Shown: piece by piece, positions 1 to 6,346 of the stretch
Layout: every line of letters starts with the position of its first letter
How positions within the stretch are numbered: position 1 is the first letter of the stretch
Source of the DNA: Leptospiraceae bacterium
GTDB taxonomy: Bacteria > Spirochaetota > Leptospiria > Leptospirales > Leptospiraceae
DNA length: 64,000 nucleotides
Assembly (NCBI GenBank): GCA_024233835.1
Contig: JACKPC010000002.1
Coordinates: 271,001-335,000, forward strand
Reading direction: 5' to 3'
The notes under the pieces: model-generated
Seen by the model: the letters and a program-made list of their open reading frames with translations, nothing else
Database searches by the model: none
What the model was told of the DNA's origin: nothing
Program-made: the position numbers and the translations under genes

Positions 1-697
1 AAAGCTCAGGATTGATTTCAGGTTCATACCTATCACTTTTTGTTACCGCAGCTTTTAAGCAATCCGGAACAATCGCATTCACAACCCCTCCAAGATATTG
101 TAAACTATTCTCACAGGCACGAATAAAATCTTCTTTCTTCTGAGAATATACCGCTTCTACATAAGTTAATTGACTCGCACCTAATACAGAAACAAATACT
201 TCAACTTCTCTTTCTTCATTTGTTTTGGGATCTTTTATTTTTAGCTTTTTTCCGGTAAAGTCCACAAACAGTTTATCACCATATTTATGCTCTATATGCA
301 TACTGACTTCTTTGCTGTTTTTCCATGTCTGATAGTGATAACAAAACTGGGTATAGCTATAGGGTTCTGAAACTTCTTTTGTATATTCTTCCCACAATAT
401 TTGCAGGGTAACTCCAACTCTTTTCAACTGAACAGCATAGTCAGGAAACCTAATGGATAGCTGCTGATACCTTTCTTTTCGGGAAAGATTTCTGGAATCT
501 AATATATCCAGAACCTCACTTTCCTTCATAAGAGAGAGGTCTTTATATGTCATATTTGACTTGCGGAATATTTGGAGATACTCTGATACTACTGGACGAG
601 AAATACTTAAGTTTCGACTAATACTCCGTTTACTCAAACCCAGTTCGTAGAGTCTTACTATTTCAACAATTTTATTCATTTTTATCCTCTGATTCAT
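1..697 (-). CDS. IS21-family transposase IstA, N-terminal part (cut by window edge)
   Basis: Reading the minus strand gives an N-terminal helix-turn-helix (LYELGLSKRSISRNLSISR) followed by a DDE-type core with the segment KLFVDFTGKKL, the usual first catalytic Asp context of IS21 IstA proteins, and VPDCLKAAV where the second Asp is expected. About 232 residues are visible; the family is normally 400-520 aa, so the C-terminus and the istB ATPase gene would lie beyond base 1. I chose the ATG at 697 because GAGGGG lies about 8 nt upstream; an in-frame ATG at 679 is the alternative. IstA binds the element's ends and carries out cut-and-paste transposition with the help of IstB. Confidence 0.85.
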   Translation of the reverse strand, partial: MNQRIKMNKIVEIVRLYELGLSKRSISRNLSISRPVVSEYLQIFRKSNMTYKDLSLMKESEVLDILDSRNLSRKERYQQLSIRFPDYAVQLKRVGVTLQILWEEYTKEVSEPYSYTQFCYHYQTWKNSKEVSMHIEHKYGDKLFVDFTGKKLKIKDPKTNEEREVEVFVSVLGASQLTYVEAVYSQKKEDFIRACENSLQYLGGVVNAIVPDCLKAAVTKSDRYEPEINPEL

Positions 698-900
698 CAG
701 TCTTTCCCCTCTTAGTTGAAAGACTTTTTCGTTGCGATGATTGAGGAAACTTTTAACCTTTGTCCCGAATTACTTATTTTCCGTGTGGTAAAGTTTCAAC
801 CGGAAGCCTGGTAAAGCTAAAAACGGAATGCAATTCTATTTCATTAAGTCAGGTGGCAACTTTCACCGGAATGACTGGCAGGGTTGAACCGGAATACACA
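1..900 (-). mobile_element. IS21-family insertion sequence, right part of the element only
   Basis: The istA reading frame points leftward, and upstream of it lie repeated short motifs of the type found at IS21 ends. The 9-mer-like core ACCGGAA recurs at about 800, 866 and 889. On the minus strand the sequence from base 900 starts TGTGTATTCCGGTTCAACCC, which fits the 5'-TG terminus of IS21-family elements. I therefore place the boundary at 900. The other end and any target duplication are outside the window, so the exact end is an inference. Confidence 0.6.
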
Positions 901-1334
901 TTTAAGCCTGTAAAACGATAACCGTATCGATACTGCCCCGGAGAGCAGAAAAAATTGAATTTTCAAATAAAGCCATGTTTTTCTCCTTTCCCAAGCCGGG
1001 CTTCGGGACTTCGATACGCTTCGCTAATCAGTCTCAGATTCGCTTGCTCAGGGAACGAGTTGTATTAATGTACATCAAGTCAGGACCCTGAGTGAAATTT
1101 ATTGCAAGGCAATAAATTTTGTATCGAAGGGTCGAAGGGCAGCAACCGGATGAACCGAAGGAAAAGTCGAAGATAGAAGCTTATAAAGTCGAAGATGAGT
1201 GCCTATACTTAACTTGGAGTTCCCCTTCGCCCAGGCTGAAGTTGTGACTGAAGTTCTTCTTAACCCACGGCTGAAAACGTGACTGAAAGCTCCTCTTAAC
1301 CCACGGCTAAAGTTGTGACTGAAGTTCTTCTTGA

Positions 1335-1354
1335 CCCCATACTTAAGTATGGGG
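1335..1354. repeat. Perfect 20-bp palindrome
   Basis: CCCCATACTTAAGTATGGGG reads the same on both strands with no loop. It ends the 36-bp tandem array. It is not followed by a T-tract, so it does not look like a standard terminator. Its arms resemble the 'taaccccat/atggggtta' ends of the neighbouring dispersed palindromes. Confidence 0.8.
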
Positions 1355-1446
1355 TTAAGAGATATTTCCGTTTCTAAGCTGAATCTTATCCGAGATTGGC
1401 CTGTCAAGTTTATTTCTTGACCATAATTCTTTTACCTATCCCCCAA

Positions 1447-1469
1447 CCCCTTTCCTGCGAGGAAAGGGG
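1447..1469. repeat. Dispersed 10-bp-stem inverted repeat, copy 1
   Basis: Arms CCCCTTTCCT and AGGAAAGGGG are separated by GCG. The same hairpin, with the shared flank 'cctatccccca' upstream and 'agttgagtgg' downstream, is present at 2056-2076 and 3574-3594. This makes it a REP-like dispersed element rather than a local terminator. Confidence 0.75.
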
Positions 1470-1562
1470 AGTTGAGTGGAGAGGGAGGGGTTTAGGGAGA
1501 AATTTTAAAACCTCATCCAAAAAACACTTGTCATAAAATAAGTTTTATGCTAATTTAGCCTG

Positions 1563-1904
1563 ATGGAAGCTATAACCGAAGACATAGTTCTAAAAGAACT
1601 ACTTAAAATATCAAAGGAAGATAATGAGAAGGAAGCAATCAAAATACTTATTATAAAATACTATGAAGCAAAACTTGCCTACTGGGAAATGGTAGATAAA
1701 TTCTTTACTCAAAAGAAAGGTATGGACTTCCAAACTTATGAAGATACAAAACACAGCGAATGGGACGGAGATGACTGGCAACTTTGCGAGGAGTTCCATG
1801 ACTGGGAGGGTGCAATTGCTTCTTTGCAATTCTATAAAAAGAAATGGGAGGAATTAAAAGAGTGGAGACCGAAAAGTTTAAACGACAGTTACTCAAATAT
1901 TTAA
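1563..1904 (+). CDS. Hypothetical protein, 113 aa
   Basis: This is an acidic, helix-rich small protein that I do not recognise. Its middle has a Trp/Asp-rich stretch (HSEWDGDDWQLCEEFHDWEG). No signal peptide or membrane segment is visible. The last 83 bases, from 1822, lie inside a 678-bp direct repeat whose second copy starts at 3340. The 3' end of this gene was therefore duplicated without its 5' part. It may be the upstream member of a two-gene unit with the small reading frame starting at 1862. Function unknown. Confidence 0.5.
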   Translation: MEAITEDIVLKELLKISKEDNEKEAIKILIIKYYEAKLAYWEMVDKFFTQKKGMDFQTYEDTKHSEWDGDDWQLCEEFHDWEGAIASLQFYKKKWEELKEWRPKSLNDSYSNI

Positions 1905-2042
1905 GTAATTTAGAATATGTTGAAAAAGTTGATATCTTTGAGGTCTCTGAATAATATCACAACCCATCAAAATATTGAAGCAAAAACTGTGAAAGAAATT
2001 CTCCAAATCTTCCATTCTACCGTTTCCGAATTACTTCCTTAA
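1862..2042 (+). pseudogene. Small broken reading frame, repeated at 3380-3560
   Basis: A GTG-started frame encodes METEKFKRQLLKYLSNLEYV and continues to a stop at 1952-1954. A second frame then continues with ITTHQNIEAKTVKEILQIFH to a stop at 2040-2042. Together they read like one roughly 55-60-residue helix-strand protein broken by a frameshift. The other copy carries the same break, so the break predates the 678-bp duplication. I do not recognise the family. Confidence 0.3.
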
Positions 2043-2055
2043 CCTATCCCCCAAG

Positions 2056-2076
2056 CCCTTTCCTGCGAGGAAAGGG
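2056..2076. repeat. Dispersed inverted repeat, copy 2
   Basis: CCCTTTCCT-GCG-AGGAAAGGG, the same hairpin as at 1447-1469, here within the 678-bp duplication. Downstream, 2147-2171 carries a further imperfect inverted repeat of the 'taacccacggctgaagtcgtgggt' type that recurs at 4200-4227. Confidence 0.7.
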
Positions 2077-2271
2077 GAGTTGAGTGGGAGGGGACACAAA
2101 GAGGAAGGATAGTTCGGCTAAAGTTGTGACTGAAGCTCTTCTTAACCCACGGCTGAAGTCGTGGGTCAAGGGAAAGGAGGCCTCTCCTGAGTCCACTAAA
2201 GCAGGGGTTTAAGAGAGAGTAAGATTTTATTTCTTGACCATAATTCTGTTTAGTGCTTTTCTGGTTATCCG

Positions 2272-2844
2272 ATGGAAACACAGGTATTATTAGAAGCTAT
2301 CGAACAACTACCAGACGAGGGCAAGCAGGAGTTATACGATTTTTTAGAAGTCCTTATCCATAAATACATTCCGGAATATGCGGAAATCGCCTATCCGGAT
2401 GATAGGGTTGAAGAGTTAGCACCGGAGGTAGAGGAATATTATAAACGTGAGCTTGATAAAAGGCTGGAGAGGGTAGAGGAGGATCCTCATCCAGGGTATT
2501 CCATGCAAGACATTGTTAGTGAACTGGAGAGCGAAACTGTCAGCAAATTACAGAGGGAGAACAATACCGCTGTGCTTTCTGCAAGGGAAAGCCGATTGTT
2601 GAAAAAAATCAACCGGACCGCACCAAACCTAATTCAAAAGCAATACGATGTTCTTATGGAAAAAAAAAGAGAAGAAAACCTTAGTGAAATAGAATATGAG
2701 AATCTTATAGAATTGACAAGTTTTATGGAATCTCTTCAAGCAGAGCGATTGGAGAACTTAATAGAGTTAAGTCAAATTCGAAACATTTCTCTGGATAAAC
2801 TCATAGAACAATTAGAGTTAGAACCCAAATTATATGTCGTTTGA
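2272..2844 (+). CDS. Chimeric protein: antitoxin-like N-terminus fused to an HNH-partner protein
   Basis: Residues 1-76 are identical to the start of the 92-aa antitoxin-like protein at 3790 and come from the 678-bp duplication. At residue 76 (after HPGY) the sequence switches, in frame, to a 114-residue helical protein beginning SMQDIVSELESETVSKLQRE. That second part starts with Met at residue 78 and could be translated alone. It overlaps the following HNH gene by 11 bp. The second part is probably the original protein, with its upstream region replaced by the duplicated segment. The duplication boundary is directly visible; the function is not. Confidence 0.65.
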   Translation: METQVLLEAIEQLPDEGKQELYDFLEVLIHKYIPEYAEIAYPDDRVEELAPEVEEYYKRELDKRLERVEEDPHPGYSMQDIVSELESETVSKLQRENNTAVLSARESRLLKKINRTAPNLIQKQYDVLMEKKREENLSEIEYENLIELTSFMESLQAERLENLIELSQIRNISLDKLIEQLELEPKLYVV

Positions 2845-3247
2845 AAAACTAAAACAGCTTGTATTTGGCAGGGCAAAAGGTCTTTGTGAATACTGTAAGA
2901 GTCCAGCAAACATTTCCTCACAGCCTTTTGTTATCGAACATATAACTCCCAAGAGTAAAGGTGGACAAACAGAATCTGAAAATCTGGCTCTCTCCTGTCA
3001 GGGTTGTAATAACCATAAGTATAATAAGACAAAAGGTATTGATAAGCTTACAAATAAAGAAACTGATTTACATAATCCCAGAAAACAAGAATGGGTTGAA
3101 AATTTTGCTTGGACAGACGATGTCATAGAAATCATAGGTAAAAACTCCACGGGTCGCGTCACAGTTGATGAGTTAAAATTAAATCGTGATGAATTACAAA
3201 ACCTGCGAAAATTGCTTGCTAAGGTAGGAAAGCATCCACCGAAATAG
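2834..3247 (+). CDS. HNH endonuclease
   Basis: The 137-aa protein has the standard HNH layout. A CxxC pair (Cys18, Cys21) is followed by IEHITPKSKGG with His36, then LSCQGCNNHK with a second CxxC (Cys55, Cys58) and the Asn/His residues of the metal site. The downstream segment GRVTVDELKLNRDELQNLR matches the usual C-terminal tail of this small stand-alone HNH family. Such proteins nick or cut DNA and are often found in mobile regions. The start overlaps the end of the upstream chimeric gene, suggesting translational coupling. The gene lies in the unique DNA between the two direct repeats. Confidence 0.85.
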   Translation: MSFEKLKQLVFGRAKGLCEYCKSPANISSQPFVIEHITPKSKGGQTESENLALSCQGCNNHKYNKTKGIDKLTNKETDLHNPRKQEWVENFAWTDDVIEIIGKNSTGRVTVDELKLNRDELQNLRKLLAKVGKHPPK

Positions 3248-3789
3248 AGCCTAACCGATTTTTATTAAGTCCATGCTGTTTTCCTTTGACCCACGACTGA
3301 AGTCTACACTAAGTAGGGGTTTAAAGGGAAGTTTTGAAACTTTGCAATTCTATAAAAAGAAATGGGAGGAATTAAAAGAGTGGAGACCGAAAAGTTTAAA
3401 CGACAGTTACTCAAATATTTAAGTAATTTAGAATATGTTGAAAAAGTTGATATCTTTGAGGTCTCTGAATAATATCACAACCCATCAAAATATTGAAGCA
3501 AAAACTGTAAAAGAAATTCTCCAAATCTTCCATTCTACCGTTTCCGAATTACTTCCTTAACCTATCCCCCAAGCCCTTTCCTGCGAGGAAAGGGGAGTTG
3601 AGTGGGAGGGGACACAAAGAGGAAGGATAGTTCGGCTAAAGTTGTGACTGAAGCTCTTCTTAACCCACGGCTGAAGTCGTGGGTCAAGGGAAAGGAGGCC
3701 TCTCCTGAGTCCACTAAAGCAGGGGTTTAAGAGAGAGTAAGATTTTATTTCTTGACCATAATTCTGTTTAGTGCTTTTCTGGTTATCCG
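3248..3789. repeat. Gene-free stretch made largely of repeat copy 2
   Basis: Bases 3270-3330 hold another divergent copy of the 'gacccacgactgaagt...aggggtttaa' repeat. From 3340 onward the stretch is the second copy of the 678-bp repeat, including the broken small frame (3380-3560) and the hairpin at 3574-3594. The 80-aa minus-strand frames at 2039-2281 and 3557-3799 are repeat translations and are not credible genes. Confidence 0.7.
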
Positions 3790-4017
3790 ATGGAAACACA
3801 GGTATTATTAGAAGCTATCGAACAACTACCAGACGAGGGCAAGCAGGAGTTATACGATTTTTTAGAAGTCCTTATCCATAAATACATTCCGGAATATGCG
3901 GAAATCGCCTATCCGGATGATAGGGTTGAAGAGTTAGCACCGGAGGTAGAGGAATATTATAAACGTGAGCTTGATAAAAGGCTGGAGAGGGTAGAGGAGG
4001 ATCCTCATCCAGGGTAT
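3340..4017. repeat. 678-bp direct repeat, copy 2
   Basis: Second copy of the 1822-2499 repeat. Here the antitoxin-like reading frame continues past the repeat end (HPGY-TGKEVIERLEKRIGRK) to a natural stop at 4068. This copy therefore probably holds the original form of the gene and copy 1 is the derived one. Confidence 0.95.
3574..3594. repeat. Dispersed inverted repeat, copy 3
   Basis: Same CCCTTTCCT-GCG-AGGAAAGGG hairpin as at 1447 and 2056, carried by repeat copy 2. Confidence 0.7.
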
Positions 4018-4068
4018 ACCGGAAAAGAGGTCATTGAAAGGCTGGAGAAACGAATTGGCAGAAAATAG
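3790..4068 (+). CDS. Antitoxin-like small protein (addiction-module type), 92 aa
   Basis: The protein starts METQVLLEAIEQLPDEGKQE and continues with a helical, very acidic body. It ends with HPGYTGKEVIERLEKRIGRK, a C-terminal pattern typical of addiction-module antitoxins whose partner is a RelE/ParE toxin. No toxin gene follows, so it is an orphan here. Its first 76 codons are duplicated at 2272. The assignment as an antitoxin rests on overall resemblance (LPDE...L..FLE at the start, 'T..EV..RL' at the end) and is an inference. Confidence 0.55.
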   Translation: METQVLLEAIEQLPDEGKQELYDFLEVLIHKYIPEYAEIAYPDDRVEELAPEVEEYYKRELDKRLERVEEDPHPGYTGKEVIERLEKRIGRK

Positions 4069-4186
4069 AAACTTATAGTTAATTCACTCCTACCCCTTTC
4101 TTTCAGTCTTCTCTATTACTAATCCCTAATATCCAATACCCAAATACTAATTCTTACCTATCCCCCTGCCTTCGCCTGGCTTTGGC

Positions 4187-5143
4187 TCAGACTGTCTCCT
4201 TAACCCACGGCTGAAGTTGTGGGTTAAGGGAAAGGAAGTCTTTCCTGATGAGTCCATCCCTTGGTTCGTATATAAAATCGAAGTCTCTCATTTTGATAGA
4301 AACCACATCGGTGTCCATGAAAGCTTCGAGGAATTCGAGTGCTTCGGTTCGAGAATTGTAAATCTCGGAAGTAAAACGCAGGAAAAATTTGTTTTTGTCA
4401 AACTCTCCGTCCTGCAACATCAAGGGGTTTTCTTTTGTATTCGGAAATTCAAATCGATTTTGATAAAAGGGCAGAAGCTGTAATTCGGATAGTGCGGAGG
4501 TTTTACAATACCATTCGCTGCGTATTCTTTCTTCCCCTATATACTCATCCATATAATCTTCTATAGCTATATTATGATTCTCTTTATCACTATAAAATGC
4601 TTCTATGTCGGGAAATACAAGTGGATTGATAAAACTCAATACCGTAACTGCCTTACGATATTCCTTTTCTGCTTCACTTCTCAGAGAAAGAACATAGCAG
4701 AGTAAAATAATCTCTTTACTGTGTATTTTTTGAATAGAGCTAAAATAAGGTTCCAAATAGGAATACATTCTGTAATCTGCAAGTTTATGAATATATAATA
4801 TATCTTGTTTACATTGTAAGAAGTGACTTTTAGTCCATCTATGGAATGTTTCTGCCTTATTTGTAGTTATTTTATATCTGTCACTAATTCTATAGGGTTT
4901 GCTGGCCTGGGCTTCAAGATAACCTAATGTAAGTAATTCCTTAAACGCATTAGCAATGGTAGTTCGAGAAAACTTACATTTTCCCGACAGCTCTGTTACA
5001 GAAATCTCGGTTCCTTTTTTAATGTCATTGTTTTGTATCAAATATATTAGAGTTTTCTTTAATGCTTCTGTTTTTTGTATGCCCTGCATGGTTTTTAACT
5101 TATCACAGATAAGCTTCTGAGGATTAAAACTCTTGATTTTCAT
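4187..5143 (-). CDS. GntR-type winged-helix regulator, paralogue of the divergent neighbour
   Basis: After an N-terminal helix the protein has a winged-helix DNA-binding domain (IKKGTEISVTELSGKCKFSR then TTIANAFKELLTLGYLEA, about residues 40-90). A long C-terminal domain of about 220 aa follows that I do not recognise. The C-terminal domain shares RIRSEW and an FDF-[IE]-Y segment with the divergent gene at 5210, so the two are paralogues. The last ~14 residues (SLNPQLQPWVKETV) are encoded by the palindromic repeat at 4200-4227. The original stop codon has therefore probably been replaced by repeat invasion. Confidence 0.7.
   Translation of the reverse strand: MKIKSFNPQKLICDKLKTMQGIQKTEALKKTLIYLIQNNDIKKGTEISVTELSGKCKFSRTTIANAFKELLTLGYLEAQASKPYRISDRYKITTNKAETFHRWTKSHFLQCKQDILYIHKLADYRMYSYLEPYFSSIQKIHSKEIILLCYVLSLRSEAEKEYRKAVTVLSFINPLVFPDIEAFYSDKENHNIAIEDYMDEYIGEERIRSEWYCKTSALSELQLLPFYQNRFEFPNTKENPLMLQDGEFDKNKFFLRFTSEIYNSRTEALEFLEAFMDTDVVSIKMRDFDFIYEPRDGLIRKDFLSLNPQLQPWVKETV
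4200..4227. repeat. Palindromic repeat that supplies the 3' end of the regulator gene
   Basis: Arms TTAACCCAC and GTGGGTTAA flank a 10-base loop (GGCTGAAGTT). Related sequences occur at 1261-1331, 2147-2171, 3665-3689 and as a half copy at 59836-59844. Here it lies inside the end of the minus-strand coding region. Confidence 0.8.
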
Positions 5144-5161
5144 AGTATACCAATAAATATC

Positions 5162-5189
5162 TTGACTTGTTCTTTGTCTATCTTAGACT
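5162..5189 (+). promoter_or_regulatory. Possible sigma-70-type promoter between the divergent regulators
   Basis: TTGACT at 5162-5167 is followed after 16 nt by TAGACT at 5184-5189, 20 nt upstream of the ATG at 5210. The 66-bp gap between the two divergent starts (5143 and 5210) must hold both promoters. On the minus strand TATACT abuts the ATG of the other gene. The match is moderate and was made by eye. Confidence 0.3.
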
Positions 5190-5209
5190 ATTTCTAAATT
5201 AAAATTATT

Positions 5210-6124
5210 ATGAAACCCTCGACAAAAACAAAGAAACTCGAAAGGAATGGTTATCTTGATATCTTAAAATCCATCCCTGTGAGTTCAAGAAAAAGCATTT
5301 CTGAGAAGTTAAGCGACACTATTAAGCGAAAAATAGAGACAGGTAAGATTCAAATTGGAACGGAACTCGGAGTCAAAGAACTTTCCGAAGAGCTTTTTGT
5401 TTCACCTGTAACGGTTTCTAAAGCTCTAAAGCAACTCTCTGAAACCGGTTTGTTAGAGGAAAGAAGGAACCGACCTTATATTGTTCGATCCAAAGTAAAT
5501 CCGGTAAAAAATCCCGGGTACGATGCTATTATACAGGATTGGGCAAAACAGAATGATATACAGATACAGGTTATACTGGTATCGGCTACCGAACTGCACT
5601 CCGGTTCTGCCGCAGAGCTTTATACATACTGGAACCGTCTGGAAAGAGACTTTGATTCTTCCTTATTTGTATTAAAGAGACTTTTAAAGTTTCGTTCCGC
5701 TAGTGAGGATATTTTCCGAGCAGGCCTTCTGGTAAACAATTATCTGAAACCGGAAATGGCTCCCGAACTCCTCTCTTTCTACAAAGAGCCGGAAAATCAA
5801 AAAGTCGGGCTTCCGGAATACCTCGATTCTCTCGGAATCAACCGCATCCGCTCGGAATGGACGATCTCTGTAGAAAGTTTAAATCCAAACCTGCACCTCT
5901 CCGCCTGGCACTTAGCAGAGGACTTAGCTCCGGAAAAACTACTCTCCTTCCTGGATAGCCTGAAACCTGAGGACATACAGAAGCCTTTTTTGAAGCTGGA
6001 ATCTTCAATGTTCGCAAGCCCGGAAGGCATTTTTGCCTACACGGAAGCTTTTTTTGAACCTAAAATTTTCAAATTCAAGACCCAGAGCTTTGACTTTGAG
6101 TATATAGAATACCTCCAGATATAG
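5210..6124 (+). CDS. GntR-type winged-helix regulator, 304 aa
   Basis: Residues about 25-90 form a GntR-like winged helix (ISEKLSDTIKRKIETGKIQI, then GVKELSEELFVSPVTVSKALKQL with the recognition helix, and the wing RRNRPYIV). The remaining ~210 residues match the C-terminal domain of the divergent gene at 4187 in pattern but not in close sequence. They are not a recognised ligand-binding domain. Base composition is more GC-rich than the partner gene. Role: probably DNA binding and regulation, possibly of the shared intergenic region. The target is unknown. Confidence 0.7.
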   Translation: MKPSTKTKKLERNGYLDILKSIPVSSRKSISEKLSDTIKRKIETGKIQIGTELGVKELSEELFVSPVTVSKALKQLSETGLLEERRNRPYIVRSKVNPVKNPGYDAIIQDWAKQNDIQIQVILVSATELHSGSAAELYTYWNRLERDFDSSLFVLKRLLKFRSASEDIFRAGLLVNNYLKPEMAPELLSFYKEPENQKVGLPEYLDSLGINRIRSEWTISVESLNPNLHLSAWHLAEDLAPEKLLSFLDSLKPEDIQKPFLKLESSMFASPEGIFAYTEAFFEPKIFKFKTQSFDFEYIEYLQI

Positions 6125-6346
6125 GAATAAGCCCGTTTTATTACTACCGGGGCTAAAATAGCTGCATCATCACTATTGTTGATTAGTCGGAATAGTTGAT
6201 GGATAAAAAAAATGGGATGAAAGGATTTATATTTGACTATATTTGTTGATAATTGATATTTTGGTCATAATGGAGTATCTGAATAGATTGTAGATAATGT
6301 GTTTTTTTCTTTACAGTCTTTTTTGAACTTTCCGGGAGAGCGTAAC

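Larger units (their letters stand above)
901..1562. repeat. Repeat-rich intergenic region with 36-bp tandem units and palindromes
   Basis: There is no convincing gene here. At 1224-1331 three imperfect units of 35-37 bp follow each other (1224-1260, 1261-1296, 1297-1331), each with a 'cccacggctgaag...gtgactgaag' core. They run straight into a perfect 20-bp palindrome at 1335-1354 (CCCCATACTTAAGTATGGGG). A second inverted repeat, CCCCTTTCCT-GCG-AGGAAAGGGG, lies at 1447-1469 and recurs at 2056-2076 and 3574-3594. A minus-strand reading frame across 1099-1407 is only a translation of the repeats. Confidence 0.75.
1822..2499. repeat. 678-bp direct repeat, copy 1
   Basis: Bases 1822-2499 and 3340-4017 are the same length and match at every position I compared except one (G at about 1989, A in the other copy). 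The offset is constant at 1518 bp. The repeat carries the 3' end of the 1563 gene, a broken small reading frame, the 2056 hairpin and the first 76 codons of an antitoxin-like gene. The unique DNA between the copies (2500-3339) holds an HNH nuclease gene. Confidence 0.95.

Noticed and set aside
1224..1354. Possible CRISPR array
   Set aside because: The 36-bp units follow each other without unique spacers, are imperfect, and no cas genes are nearby.
1099..1407. Minus-strand 102-codon reading frame
   Set aside because: It only translates the 36-bp tandem units and the palindrome (repeated SHNFSRGLR-type residues), with no ribosome-binding site.
2039..2281. Minus-strand 80-codon frame, repeated at 3557-3799
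   Set aside because: It is identical in both repeat copies and consists of translated hairpins and palindromic repeats, with no family resemblance.
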